Shown one piece after another: positions 11,046 to 21,258 of a stretch of 64,000 bases of DNA. Made by a program: the position numbers and the translations under genes. Below the pieces are notes generated by a model. It was not told the origin of the DNA. It ran no database searches and saw only the letters and a list, made by a program, of their open reading frames with translations. Positions within the stretch are counted from its first letter, which is position 1. Each line of letters opens with the position of its first letter. This DNA comes from Acinetobacter sp. ANC 3903 (lineage in GTDB: Bacteria; Pseudomonadota; Gammaproteobacteria; Pseudomonadales; Moraxellaceae): NCBI RefSeq assembly GCF_002135315.1, contig NZ_NEGA01000017.1, positions 16,780-80,779 on the forward strand, given 5' to 3'.

Positions 11046-11360
11046 CTATAGCAAGGGTTTATCGGCAGAACTGACTTTTGCCAATATCCCGACCAATTCA
11101 GCATTTTGTGATTCAACCTGACTCAGTTTAGTCGTGGTCTTCTCAATCACTTCTTGCTGAATATGCATTTTCTTTGCCAGATCCTGCATAATTTCCAGGG
11201 TTTTTTTAAGATTTTCTTCCAGATGAATCACTTTTGTTTCCAATTGCTGATTCAACTGAATTTCACTGAGAGCAGCACCTTGATTGGTAAATTGTGCCCA
11301 AATCAAAAAGATCACCGCTACGGCTAAAAGGAAAATGAATCCCCATATAAATATCAACAT
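11046..11360 (-). CDS. Membrane-anchored coiled-coil protein of unknown function
   Basis: 104 residues. One N-terminal membrane segment (about 2-23, FIWGFIFLLAVAVIFLIWAQF) is followed by a long helical, Gln/Glu/Lys-rich stretch with heptad-like spacing (about 30-98). That is the design of a bitopic protein with a cytoplasmic or periplasmic coiled coil. I do not recognise a family. It is convergent with azlCD. Confidence 0.65.
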   Translation of the reverse strand: MLIFIWGFIFLLAVAVIFLIWAQFTNQGAALSEIQLNQQLETKVIHLEENLKKTLEIMQDLAKKMHIQQEVIEKTTTKLSQVESQNAELVGILAKVSSADKPLL

Positions 11361-11756
11361 AAGTGTGCTGCCCGTGTTAGTGATTCATGACTGATTCTTG
11401 CCGTGAATCAATGAGTTAAATTTAAAAAAGCTTATAATTTTCAAAAAGATTATAAAATTAACCGTACTGGAATTGTATTTATTATAAGCATTATTATGCG
11501 TCGACTTCGAGTCGCTAATCTACTGCCACTTCTCAATAATCTGATAATAAATGAAACTCCATGGCAGTCTATTCATCCTACTCAAGGCAAGATCTTTACT
11601 CAACAATAAATCGACCATTCGAACAAATTAATAATAATTGAGTTACAGGTCTCACTATTTACACCCACACACTATGCAATTCGATCACTTTTAAAAGTAG
11701 CAAGATGAAAAAACTCATCTCACTCACAATCATCTTTAAATAAAGGCTTGGATTAT
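11361..11756. other. Intergenic, no gene seen
   Basis: 396 AT-rich bases between the coiled-coil gene and the epd-like gene. I see no convincing frame, tRNA or strong terminator. Only a short cgact/agtcg hairpin near 11,500 stands out. Confidence 0.5.
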
Positions 11757-12782
11757 TTATCGGGTAAATGACTCACATAAATCCAGCAAGCGATTGGCAT
11801 AACCCCATTCGTTGTCATACCAGGCAAAAACTTTGGCCTGATGTCCAACCACCATGGTTTGGCTCAAATCCACAATCAACGAATAAGGCGAATGATTAAA
11901 ATCGGATGAAACCAGCGGTTCATCAGTGACATCCATAATTTCCGCATACTCCTGACGCGCCGACTTGATCAATATCTCATTAATTTTATGGGCGGTAATA
12001 TGCGACTGTGCAACAAAAGTGAGGTCAATGGCAGCAACATTAATAGTCGGTACACGTATGGAATATCCATCTATCCGTTCTTCCATTTTCGGCATCACCC
12101 GTTTTAATGCAGCCAGTGCCGAAGATGTGGTAGGGATAATATTGTGACCTGAAGCACGGGCACGACGTAAATCACGGTGTGCATGATCCAATACCGATTG
12201 ATCTGCCGTCACTGCATGGATTTCTGTCATTAGTGCTGTATCAATGCCAAAAGCATCATCAATAATTTTAACTAAAGGAACCAAGGCTTGTGTGGTACAG
12301 GATACACTGGAAATAATCTGGTCTGTGGCTTTAACTTCGTGATGGTTTACCCCATACACAATGGCCGCATCCACACTGTCAAAAGGTGCAGCGCCAATAA
12401 TAACCCGTTTTGCGCCTGCGCTAATATGGCCTGTTGCTGCTGCACGCGAACGGAATAAACCGGTACACTCCAGCACCACGTCAATATTCAAATCATTCCA
12501 AGGCAGGCTTTCAGGCTGTTGCTGACAAAAGACCTGTACTTTTAATTGCGCCAGTCCGGCCGAAATATGTAAAAAAATCTGCTCATCTTGCAAAAGTACT
12601 TCGACCTTGCCCTTAAAGCGGCCATGCGTGCTGTCGTATTTGAATAAGTGAACCAGCGTCTCTACATCTGCAATATCGTTAATGGCCACGATATCAAAAT
12701 GAAAATCTTTAGGATTTTCAAACCAAGCCCGTAATACATTGCGACCAATTCGCCCGAAACCATTAATGGCTACTCGTTGCAT
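11757..12782 (-). CDS. epd: Erythrose-4-phosphate dehydrogenase-like / GAPDH-family enzyme
   Basis: 341 residues with the GAPDH fold: an N-terminal NAD site VAINGFGRIGRNVLR and catalytic Cys162 in SCTTQ. A His follows in TEIHAVTADQ, then DLRRARASGHNIIP, and the C-terminal motif is WYDNEWGYANR. The LRRxRA stretch resembles Epd of E. coli, which makes 4-phosphoerythronate for pyridoxal phosphate synthesis, more than glycolytic Gap (WRGGR). Acinetobacter lacks a classical upper glycolysis, so either role is possible. The Asn after SCTT is Gln here, and the second Cys of SCTTNC is missing. No pgk or fba neighbour is present to settle the role. Confidence 0.8.
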   Translation of the reverse strand: MQRVAINGFGRIGRNVLRAWFENPKDFHFDIVAINDIADVETLVHLFKYDSTHGRFKGKVEVLLQDEQIFLHISAGLAQLKVQVFCQQQPESLPWNDLNIDVVLECTGLFRSRAAATGHISAGAKRVIIGAAPFDSVDAAIVYGVNHHEVKATDQIISSVSCTTQALVPLVKIIDDAFGIDTALMTEIHAVTADQSVLDHAHRDLRRARASGHNIIPTTSSALAALKRVMPKMEERIDGYSIRVPTINVAAIDLTFVAQSHITAHKINEILIKSARQEYAEIMDVTDEPLVSSDFNHSPYSLIVDLSQTMVVGHQAKVFAWYDNEWGYANRLLDLCESFTR

Positions 12783-13219
12783 TAGATATCCTTAACTCTT
12801 GGGTAGATGTAAACACCGCTCTATGTTAATGGATTTTAACCAGATACCGATACCATTTCTGCTGGTGTATTTATGAAATATCTAAGCAATAAGGGTTTCA
12901 GCCTGCTTATTTTGCCTCAAATTTTATTAAGACCAGTCTACTTCAAAATATTTACTTCACTTTTCATTTATTTTATATCTTATGCCTATACCTGCATTTA
13001 GCTTATAAATTGAATGTAAGAAACCTAAATACAGCTTAAATAGAATTGTGATTAATTCGCCTGAAAGTGATTGGTGCATGCGGCTTTTTCCGTTATACTT
13101 TAGCGTTTTAAAATTTTAAGCCAGTATCTCAAGCCAGCTTTATAAAAGTAAGACTTGCTTGACATGCTATTAGCCAAATACAAGATTTATGGAGTGACTT
13201 GGTTGTGAGTACTCGTTTT
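12783..13219. other. Divergent control region of epd-like gene and alaS
   Basis: 437 bases between divergent genes hold the alaS promoter candidate at 13,071-13,099. There is a second TTGACA-like hexamer near 13,159, and no gene is visible. Confidence 0.5.
13071..13099 (+). promoter_or_regulatory. Sigma-70 promoter, probably of alaS
   Basis: TTGGTG (13071-13076) and TATACT (13094-13099) are separated by exactly 17 bases, about 120 bases upstream of the alaS ATG. Confidence 0.55.
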
Positions 13220-15898
13220 ATGACATCAGCTGAAATTCGCGAAGCTTTTTTAAGCTATTTTGAATCGCAAGGGCATACACGTGTCGCGTCGAGTTCTCTG
13301 GTTCCTGCCAACGACCCAACATTATTGTTCACCAACGCTGGTATGAACCAGTTCAAAGACTGCTTCCTCGGTCTTGAAAAACGTGATTATGTTCGCGCAA
13401 CATCTTCACAAAAATGTGTACGTGCCGGTGGTAAACACAACGACTTAGACAACGTTGGTTATACTGCACGTCACCATACCTTTTTTGAAATGTTAGGTAA
13501 CTTCTCTTTTGGTGACTACTTCAAGCGTGATGCCATCAAATTTGCCTGGGATTTCTTAACTGGCGATAAATGGTTAGCGCTGCCTAAAGATAAACTCTAT
13601 GCCACTGTTTACCACACAGATGATGAAGCATTTGACATCTGGAATAAAGAAATTGGTCTAGATGCTAGCCGCATTATCCGCATTGGCGATAACAAAGGCG
13701 AAAAATACGCATCAGATAACTTCTGGGCTATGGGTGACACTGGTCCTTGTGGTCCATGTTCTGAAATTTTCTTTGACCATGGCGAGCACATCTGGGGTGG
13801 CTTACCGGGTACTCCTGAAGAAGATGGCGACCGTTTCATTGAAATTTGGAACAACGTATTTATGCAGTTCAACCGTACTGCTGATGGCGTGCTTCACCCT
13901 CTTCCAGCGCCTTCTGTAGATACAGGTATGGGCTTAGAACGTATTTCTGCAGTTCTACAACATGTGAACTCAAACTACGAAATCGATCTATTCCAGCATG
14001 TATTAAAAGGTGCTGCTGAAATCATTGGTCTAGATACCACTGAAATTGAAGCTGCTGCAAAAGCTGCAAACAAACCAGTGGAATACCCTGCTTCTCTTAA
14101 AGTAGTTGCCGATCATGCACGCTCATGCTGCTTCCTGATTGCAGATGGCGTGAACCCTTCTAACGAAGGACGTGGTTATGTGCTACGTCGTATCATCCGC
14201 CGCGCAGTTCGTCACGGTAACAAATTGGGTGCGACTGGTTCATTCTTCTACAAAATGTTGCAACCTTTGATTGATGTGATGGGTGCTGCATATCCTGAAC
14301 TTGCGGCTAACCAGGCACGTATCGAAGCACAGCTTCTGAAAGAAGAAGAACAATTTGCTAAAACACTTGAGCAAGGTTTGAAATTGCTTGAAGGCGAATT
14401 GGCGCAATTGAAAGGTTCAATGATTCCGGGCGCAACAGTATTCAAACTGTACGATACTTACGGCTTCCCGACTGACTTGACTGCTGACATCGCACGCGAA
14501 CGTGACCTCACTATTGATGAAGCTGGTTTTGAAGTTGAAATGGCTGCACAACGTCAACGTGCACGTGATGCAGGTAAATTTACCATCGACTACAACAGCA
14601 TTGTAAAAGTTGAAGATGAAACCCAGTTTGAAGGTTATGAAGCCACTCAAGCCCAAGGTCAAATTGTTGCAATCTACAAAGATGGCAAACAGGTTGAAGA
14701 AGTTCATGAAGGCGACGAAGCGCTGATTGTATTGAACCAAACGCCTTTCTATGCAGAAAGCGGTGGTCAGATCGGTGATACAGGGATCTTCAAAAATGAT
14801 ACCGGTATCTTCGAAGTTCAGGATACCAAGAAATCTGGTGGCGCTTTTGTTCACCAAGGTATCGTGACCATGGGTAGCTTAAAAGCCACTCAATCTGTTG
14901 AAGCTATTGTAAAAGCAGACATTCGTGAAGCAACTGCACGCAACCACTCTGCAACTCACTTGTTGCATGCTGCCCTTCGCCAAGTGCTCGGCGCACATGT
15001 ACAACAAAAAGGCTCATTGGTTGCTTCTGACATCTTACGCTTTGACTTTGCCAATGATCAGCCGGTAACTTTCGAACAGCTACAACAAGTTGAACGTATT
15101 GTAAACCGTGAAGTGATTGCCAACACTGCTGTTTCTACTGAACTTTTAGACATCGAAGCTGCCAAAGAAAAAGGCGCGATGATGTTGTTCGGTGAAAAAT
15201 ATGGTGACGAAGTTCGTGTACTTTCTATGGGTTCAATCAAGGAGGAGAAAAACTTCTCGATTGAACTGTGTGGTGGTATTCACGTTAAACGCACCGGTGA
15301 TATCGGTCTGTTTAAAATCACTTCTGAAGGTGGTGTTGCCGCAGGTGTACGTCGTATTGAAGCGGTAACCGGTACTAAAGCGGTTGAAGTCGTACAAAAA
15401 GCGGATAGCGATATTCAGCACATCAACAGCGTGTTAAAAGCACAAAAAGATCAAACGATTGAAAAAGTTGAAGCAATTGTTGAAACTGCACATCAATTGC
15501 AAAAACAGATTGAGCAGTTGAACCAAAAATTGGCGAACTTCCAGGCAGCTGAACTTTTAAGCCAAGTTCAAACTATTGCTGGTCGTTCAACACTTATTAC
15601 CACTGTTCAAGGTATGGATGCAAAATCGCTTCGTAACCTGCATGACGGTGTGAAGTCTAAATTAGACAACGCAGTGATTGTTCTTGCAGCTGTAGAGGGC
15701 GACAAAGTTAGCCTTCTTGCTTCTGTAGCAAAAGACTTTACTGCAAATATTAAAGCAGGTGACATCATCAAACACTTGGCTACCGAGCTGGGTGGTAAAG
15801 GTGGTGGTAAACCTGATTTGGCACAAGGTGGCGCGCCACTTAACGAGAAGTTTGCAACAGTGATGGCAGATTTAACTGCTTGGCTTGAAGCAAAATAA
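13220..15898 (+). CDS. alaS: Alanyl-tRNA synthetase
   Basis: 892 residues from the ATG at 13220. A TTG at 13199 and a GTG at 13205 are also in frame; the GTG lies ten bases after GGAG, so a slightly longer form is possible. It charges tRNA-Ala in the cytoplasm. Visible parts are the class II aminoacylation core ([13 protein letters not shown], then [11 protein letters not shown] and [19 protein letters not shown]), the editing domain with zinc-type ligands in [12 protein letters not shown] and [13 protein letters not shown], and the C-terminal C-Ala domain with [14 protein letters not shown]. It is followed by lysC and csrA, the same order as in Pseudomonas. Confidence 0.98.
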   Translation: MTSAEIREAFLSYFESQGHTRVASSSLVPANDPTLLFTNAGMNQFKDCFLGLEKRDYVRATSSQKCVRAGGKHNDLDNVGYTARHHTFFEMLGNFSFGDYFKRDAIKFAWDFLTGDKWLALPKDKLYATVYHTDDEAFDIWNKEIGLDASRIIRIGDNKGEKYASDNFWAMGDTGPCGPCSEIFFDHGEHIWGGLPGTPEEDGDRFIEIWNNVFMQFNRTADGVLHPLPAPSVDTGMGLERISAVLQHVNSNYEIDLFQHVLKGAAEIIGLDTTEIEAAAKAANKPVEYPASLKVVADHARSCCFLIADGVNPSNEGRGYVLRRIIRRAVRHGNKLGATGSFFYKMLQPLIDVMGAAYPELAANQARIEAQLLKEEEQFAKTLEQGLKLLEGELAQLKGSMIPGATVFKLYDTYGFPTDLTADIARERDLTIDEAGFEVEMAAQRQRARDAGKFTIDYNSIVKVEDETQFEGYEATQAQGQIVAIYKDGKQVEEVHEGDEALIVLNQTPFYAESGGQIGDTGIFKNDTGIFEVQDTKKSGGAFVHQGIVTMGSLKATQSVEAIVKADIREATARNHSATHLLHAALRQVLGAHVQQKGSLVASDILRFDFANDQPVTFEQLQQVERIVNREVIANTAVSTELLDIEAAKEKGAMMLFGEKYGDEVRVLSMGSIKEEKNFSIELCGGIHVKRTGDIGLFKITSEGGVAAGVRRIEAVTGTKAVEVVQKADSDIQHINSVLKAQKDQTIEKVEAIVETAHQLQKQIEQLNQKLANFQAAELLSQVQTIAGRSTLITTVQGMDAKSLRNLHDGVKSKLDNAVIVLAAVEGDKVSLLASVAKDFTANIKAGDIIKHLATELGGKGGGKPDLAQGGAPLNEKFATVMADLTAWLEAK

Positions 15899-15964
15899 AA
15901 CTTCACTTTTTGTGTAACTGATCCTGAAAAGGTAATTCAGGATCATGGCTTTTATGGAACAACT

Positions 15965-17245
15965 ATGGCATTAATCGTTCAAAAATATGGCGGTACCTCA
16001 ATGGGTACTCCCGAGCGCATTTTAAATGTTGCTCGTCGTGTAAAGCGCTGGCATGACCACGGCCACAAGGTAGTGGTTGTTGTATCAGCAATGAGTGGCG
16101 AAACCAATCGTCTGCTTGCTTTAGCGAAGGCCATTACCGAAACCCCTGATCCACGTGAATTAGACCAGATGGTGTCTACAGGTGAACAGGTTACGATTTC
16201 TATGTTAGCGATGGCGCTTAACTCCATTGGAGTAGAAGCAAAATCACTCACTGGTCGCCAGGTTGGCATTAAAACCGACAGCGCATTTAATAAAGCCCGC
16301 ATTGAATCGATTGATACTGACGTATTAACTGAAAACCTCGATGCAGGCCGTGTACTTGTGGTTGCCGGTTTCCAAGGTTTTGACGAATTTGGCAACACAA
16401 CCACTTTAGGTCGTGGCGGTTCAGATACTTCTGGTGTAGCACTTGCAGCTGCGCTCAAAGCGGATGAATGCCAAATTTATACAGACGTGGATGGTGTTTA
16501 TACCACCGACCCACGCGTTGCACCAAAAGCGAAAAAAGTTGATCGTATTTCTTTTGAAGAAATGCTGGAAATGGCATCACTTGGTTCTAAAGTCCTGCAA
16601 ATCCGTTCAGTTGAATTTGCCGGTAAATATCAGGTACCTTTACGCGTACTATCAAGCTTCGATAACGACGATGATGGCGCATTTGACGAAGACTTCAAAA
16701 ACAACGTCGGAACTCTTATTACTACTGAATTGGAAGACAACATGGAACAGCCAATTATCTCTGGTATCGCGTTTAACCGTGACGAAGCAAAATTGACTAT
16801 TTTGGGCGTGCCTGACCTGCCTGGCATTGCATCCAAAATCCTGGCGCCAATCGGTGCAGCGAATATCGAAGTCGACATGATCATCCAGAATGTGGAAGAA
16901 GATGGTACCACTGACTTCACTTTCACGGTCAACCGTGGTGAGTTCACTAAAGCAAAAACAATTCTGGAGCAAACTGCGAAAGAAATTGGTGCACGTGAAG
17001 TTGCGACTCGTTCAGACATCGTTAAAGTATCGATCGTAGGTGTAGGTATGCGCTCGCATGCTGGCGTGGCCAGCAAAATGTTTACTGCTCTAGCTGAAGA
17101 AGGCATTAACATCTTGATGATTTCAACTTCAGAAATCAAAATTTCTGTGATCATTGAAGAAAATTATTTAGAACTTGCTGTACGCACTCTTCACACGGCT
17201 TTCGGTTTAGACCGTGAATCTGGCGAATCAAGCGCGCGTGCTTAA
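15965..17245 (+). CDS. lysC: Aspartate kinase
   Basis: 426 residues. It phosphorylates aspartate as the first step towards lysine, threonine and methionine. The N-terminal kinase motif VQKYGGTSMGTPERI, the GRGGSDTSGVALAAAL stretch and YTDVDGVYTTDPR are visible. Two ACT domains follow from about residue 265, with ILGVPDLPGIASKI and SIVGVGMRSHAGVASKMF, the usual site of lysine/threonine feedback. It is of the monofunctional type. It lies 66 bases after alaS and upstream of csrA. Confidence 0.97.
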   Translation: MALIVQKYGGTSMGTPERILNVARRVKRWHDHGHKVVVVVSAMSGETNRLLALAKAITETPDPRELDQMVSTGEQVTISMLAMALNSIGVEAKSLTGRQVGIKTDSAFNKARIESIDTDVLTENLDAGRVLVVAGFQGFDEFGNTTTLGRGGSDTSGVALAAALKADECQIYTDVDGVYTTDPRVAPKAKKVDRISFEEMLEMASLGSKVLQIRSVEFAGKYQVPLRVLSSFDNDDDGAFDEDFKNNVGTLITTELEDNMEQPIISGIAFNRDEAKLTILGVPDLPGIASKILAPIGAANIEVDMIIQNVEEDGTTDFTFTVNRGEFTKAKTILEQTAKEIGAREVATRSDIVKVSIVGVGMRSHAGVASKMFTALAEEGINILMISTSEIKISVIIEENYLELAVRTLHTAFGLDRESGESSARA

Positions 17246-17304
17246 TTTGTAGTAGCAAATTTCTGATCATTGTTGAACAAAATTTGCGAAATACGACAAA
17301 AAGA

Positions 17305-17340
17305 ACAGAGCCACTATAGTTTTTTTTATAGTGGCTCTGT
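17305..17340. terminator. Long hairpin between lysC and csrA
   Basis: A perfect 14-bp stem (acagagccactata/tatagtggctctgt) has an 8-base T-rich loop, 60 bases after the lysC stop. The following T run is weak (tatattt). It probably ends the alaS-lysC transcript. Confidence 0.7.
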
Positions 17341-17491
17341 TATATTTGAAACCGAGGATTTTAAAATATTAATGAAATGTATCCTGTTAAGCTTTTGAGG
17401 GATTCATTCTGTTAATATTTTATTAGTATAAGGTTGTGTTTTTTAAAATTTAAAATCAATTGCACGTTTAGCGTTTTGCAAGGAGATAAAC

Positions 17492-17755
17492 ATGCTGATT
17501 CTAACCCGACGTGTCGGTGAAACATTAATGATTGGGGATCAAGTCAGTGTAACTGTGCTTGGCGTAAAAGGTAATCAGGTTCGTATTGGCGTAAATGCTC
17601 CAAAAGAAGTATCTGTTCATCGTGAAGAAATTTATCAACGAATTCAACATGAGCGCGCTATGCACGAACACCTGCAACACCTTGATCAGGATTATCAGCC
17701 TTCTTTTGAAGAAGATAATTTCCCACAGAATACCCAGAATGACTTTAATCGTTAA
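17492..17755 (+). CDS. csrA: Carbon storage regulator CsrA (RsmA)
   Basis: 87 residues. The first 60 match CsrA closely: [34 protein letters not shown], with the RNA-binding [10 protein letters not shown] strand and helix. It is a dimeric RNA-binding protein that blocks or stabilises mRNAs at GGA motifs. The tail after residue 62 ([20 protein letters not shown]) is longer and more acidic than in E. coli CsrA (61 residues), which appears typical of Acinetobacter. A strong AAGGAG ribosome site precedes the ATG. It sits downstream of alaS-lysC. Confidence 0.97.
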   Translation: MLILTRRVGETLMIGDQVSVTVLGVKGNQVRIGVNAPKEVSVHREEIYQRIQHERAMHEHLQHLDQDYQPSFEEDNFPQNTQNDFNR

Positions 17756-17778
17756 ACATTTTTAAAGATTGTTCTAAT

Positions 17779-17802
17779 AAAGCGGCTATATAGCCGCTTT
17801 AA
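17779..17802. terminator. Bidirectional terminator between csrA and rnhB
   Basis: A near-perfect palindrome (aaagcggcta/tagccgcttt) of 10 bp lies between the convergent csrA and rnhB genes. Confidence 0.75.
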
Positions 17803-17826
17803 ATTTATCTACTCTACGGGTTATTT

Positions 17827-18399
17827 CTATTCCAGCAAGGCCAAAGCCTTTTTAACCGGTGCATAACTACGGCGATGCTGATCAATCACACCATGTTCAG
17901 CAATGGCTTCAAAATGGGCTTTGGTTGGATAACCCTTGTGTTTGGCAAAACCAAAGTGCGGATATTGCTGATCCAGCACCACCATTTCACGGTCACGGGT
18001 TACTTTTGCCAGAATACTGGCTGCAGAAATTTCTGCATGCAGCGCATCCCCTCCCACCACCGCATCACAGCTCATCGCTAAGCCTTGTGGGACTTTATTA
18101 CCATCAACCAGTACATGCTCTGGCTGAAGCTGCAAAGCTTCTACAGCACGGCGCATAGCCAACAAAGATGCCTGGAGAATATTGATCTCATCTATTTCTT
18201 CATGACTGGCTTCAGCAATGGCCCAGGCCAAGGCTTTCTCTTGTATTTCTATAAATAATTTTTCACGCTTTTTTTCGCTGAGTTTTTTAGAGTCATTCAA
18301 ACCTTCAATCGGATTATTGGGATCTAAAATTACCGCAGCCGCAACCACAGAACCAACCAAGGGACCACGCCCCGCTTCATCTACACCCGCAATTTTCAT
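17827..18399 (-). CDS. rnhB: Ribonuclease HII
   Basis: 190 residues from the ATG at 18399. The frame is open to 18459, but that upstream part contains the terminator of the preceding gene, so the later ATG directly before [14 protein letters not shown] is right. RNase HII removes RNA primers and single ribonucleotides from DNA. The catalytic Asp-Glu pair is in [10 protein letters not shown], with a third acidic residue in DAVVGGD and the ILAKVTRDR motif. The C-terminus [14 protein letters not shown] stretch is intact. Confidence 0.96.
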   Translation of the reverse strand: MKIAGVDEAGRGPLVGSVVAAAVILDPNNPIEGLNDSKKLSEKKREKLFIEIQEKALAWAIAEASHEEIDEINILQASLLAMRRAVEALQLQPEHVLVDGNKVPQGLAMSCDAVVGGDALHAEISAASILAKVTRDREMVVLDQQYPHFGFAKHKGYPTKAHFEAIAEHGVIDQHRRSYAPVKKALALLE

Positions 18400-18418
18400 C
18401 AACGCTTTACCTACAAAA

Positions 18419-18448
18419 AAAAGAGGCTGAATAACATCAGCCTCTTTT
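18419..18448 (-). terminator. Terminator of the 128-residue lipoprotein gene
   Basis: A 12-bp stem (aaaagaggctga/tcagcctctttt) with a 6-base loop has a T run on the minus strand. It lies between the lipoprotein gene stop and the rnhB start. Confidence 0.85.
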
Positions 18449-18473
18449 AATTTTAACACGAATTTAATCTGTA

Positions 18474-18860
18474 TTATTTCACAGCTTCAGCAACACAAGC
18501 ATTAATGGTTTTAGTCACTGCATTTGAAACAATGGTATTGCGCGCTGCCGGATCAATTGCAGCTGTAGCCAAATCGACTGCTGTTACACTTTGTGGTGCC
18601 TTGTCACTGACACAGCCACAAATTTCAGTCTGAATATTTTGTTTTTGAGTAGCAGTCATTAATTTCGTTGCATTCTGCCAAGCAGGAATAGTATTCAACT
18701 CAGTCGTACATTTCGCATTAATGGCAATTTTAATTGCAGCAGTGCCGAGCTGCTGAGTTGCTGATTGCGTAGTAGATGTTGTACCTGTAGTTGTATCCGT
18801 TGCTACACAAGCAGTTAAAGCCAAAGCGAGAGGTGCAAGTACTGCAATTAATTTTTTCAC
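18474..18860 (-). CDS. Four-cysteine lipoprotein of unknown function, copy 1
   Basis: 128 residues. A lipoprotein signal ends at LTAC (Cys18), followed by a Thr/Ser-rich linker. The mature domain has Cys51, Cys81, Cys83 and Cys122. The same domain occurs in the gene at 19732-20091 with identical cysteine spacing (30, 2 and 39 residues) and shared W, M-T/S, Q...ICGCVS and A-N positions, so the two are paralogues. A disulfide-bonded envelope protein is likely. I do not know the family's function. Both copies lie beside the cytochrome b561 gene. Confidence 0.75.
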   Translation of the reverse strand: MKKLIAVLAPLALALTACVATDTTTGTTSTTQSATQQLGTAAIKIAINAKCTTELNTIPAWQNATKLMTATQKQNIQTEICGCVSDKAPQSVTAVDLATAAIDPAARNTIVSNAVTKTINACVAEAVK

Positions 18861-19097
18861 AGCTTAATCCCTGGGTATAAAATTTGTTGCACATATTTTG
18901 CCGAAACTTAGCCAAGGAAGAAATGTATATTTCAACTGAATTTTCCCCACTCATCTTGCTTGATTGAAAAACACGCAATTCTCCAGTGTTGCAAGAAATA
19001 TACGCTTCGTTCTATATTCATCATTTTTAAGAATGTGTTATTTGATTAGCATACGAAGACTTTTAAAATGACATGTGGGTATATTGGTATAAATAAC

Positions 19098-19652
19098 ATG
19101 AACAACACATCACAATACTATACGCGTACAGCGCAAATGCTGCATTGGCTCATGGCTGCTATTTTTATTGCCGCATGGGGCATTGGTTTTTATAGCGGAA
19201 ATTTTTTAAGTTATGAGGTCGATGGCAGCTTTAAAGGTCAGGTCATTAGCTTACATAAGAACATCGCCACCACCATTATCTTTCTGGTCCTGATTCGTAT
19301 TTTTTGGCGTTATACCCACCCTGTTCCGGCACTGCCCGACAGCATGTCACCTTTTATGAAAGTCTTGGCACATCTGGGACATTTAGCCCTATACATAATG
19401 CTACTGGCACTACCGATTACCGGCTGTTTGTTTAGCTGGAGTGCGGGACATCCGGCACCAGTTTTATATTTATTTGAAATTCCACGCTTGGTACAAGAAG
19501 ACCCTGACCTGTTAGCCATTGTTAAACCTGTACACATTTATTTGTCCTGGTTCGCAGGTTTACTTATCATCGGTCATATTGCAGCAGCATTAAAGCATCA
19601 TTTTATTGATAAAGATAATATTTTGCGCAGCATGACCCGCCAAGCAAAATAA
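19098..19652 (+). CDS. Cytochrome b561-family membrane protein
   Basis: 184 residues from the ATG at 19098; an upstream in-frame ATG at 19068 adds ten unconserved residues. It has four transmembrane helices with histidines for two b-type hemes: His in QMLHWLMAAIF, His in VISLHKNIATT, and later His residues in KPVHIYLSWFAGLLIIGHIAAALKHHF. The family moves electrons from quinol to periplasmic acceptors, for example YodB/CybB superoxide:ubiquinone oxidoreductase. It is flanked on both sides by paralogous four-Cys secreted proteins on the opposite strand, which may be redox partners (inference). Confidence 0.9.
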   Translation: MNNTSQYYTRTAQMLHWLMAAIFIAAWGIGFYSGNFLSYEVDGSFKGQVISLHKNIATTIIFLVLIRIFWRYTHPVPALPDSMSPFMKVLAHLGHLALYIMLLALPITGCLFSWSAGHPAPVLYLFEIPRLVQEDPDLLAIVKPVHIYLSWFAGLLIIGHIAAALKHHFIDKDNILRSMTRQAK

Positions 19653-19674
19653 TCTGCTCATGCCCAATAAAAAA

Positions 19675-19708
19675 AACCGCATTCGTGACACACCAATGCG
19701 GTTTTTTT
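19675..19708. terminator. Bidirectional terminator after cytochrome b561
   Basis: A 9-bp core stem (aaccgcatt/aatgcggtt), extended by A/T pairs, lies between convergent genes with T tracts on both strands. Confidence 0.8.
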
Positions 19709-19731
19709 ATAGTTAAATTGAGAGCGATCCA

Positions 19732-20091
19732 TTATTTCAAAGCGTCTTGAGCACAGCCTTTCACACTATTTATCACCGCCTGTTTAATCAGGCTATTTTT
19801 TGCCGACTCACTCATGGATGCCATAGCCAATTCTTTGGCTGAAATATCCTGCAAGGCATGTTCGCTCACGCAACCACAGATTTGTTTTTGTGCCGAATTT
19901 TGCCGTTCTGTACTCATAAAAAAAGCTGCTGATTGCCAGATTTTTGAATCATTTAATTCACTTTTGCAGCCTTGCTCAATCACAGGTTTCAGCATTTTTT
20001 GGGTTAATGACTGATTTTTATTCGTTGCAAAAACTGATACCGAACCAATCAATAAACAGATAGCAAATATCCAGCAAAAACTCTTTTTCAC
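19732..20091 (-). CDS. Four-cysteine secreted protein of unknown function, copy 2
   Basis: 119 residues with a cleavable signal peptide (about 1-22, cleavage after VFA) and no lipobox. Cys42, Cys72, Cys74 and Cys113 are spaced exactly as in the lipoprotein at 18474-18860, and the WQ-A, ICGCVSE, LA-A and C-terminal C-x3-A-x-K positions agree. It is therefore a soluble periplasmic paralogue of a lipid-anchored protein. I do not recognise the family. Both copies flank the cytochrome b561 gene. Confidence 0.75.
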   Translation of the reverse strand: MKKSFCWIFAICLLIGSVSVFATNKNQSLTQKMLKPVIEQGCKSELNDSKIWQSAAFFMSTERQNSAQKQICGCVSEHALQDISAKELAMASMSESAKNSLIKQAVINSVKGCAQDALK

Positions 20092-20119
20092 ATTAGAACC
20101 TAATTTTTAACACCTAAGC

Positions 20120-20151
20120 ATTCAACCGCCCCATAAATGAACCGGTTGAAT
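20120..20151. terminator. Weak hairpin downstream of add
   Basis: A 9-bp stem (attcaaccg/cggttgaat) with a 14-base loop sits 26 bases after the add stop. There is no clear T run, so termination is uncertain. Confidence 0.35.
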
Positions 20152-20176
20152 CAAAATCATATTTGAGAAGACTCAA

Positions 20177-21181
<1,005 letters not shown>

Positions 21182-21215
21182 TTATCCTTATAAAACCTTT
21201 CTCTAAAAATAAAAA

Positions 21216-21240
21216 AGGGTGCAAACCGAGTTTACACCCT
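21216..21240 (-). terminator. Terminator of the NCS2 permease gene
   Basis: A hairpin (agggtg/caccct outside, aaac/gttt inside, one mismatch) has a run of six T on the minus strand. It lies directly downstream of the permease and before add. Confidence 0.75.
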
Positions 21241-21258
21241 ATTCTGGATGGGGGTGAA

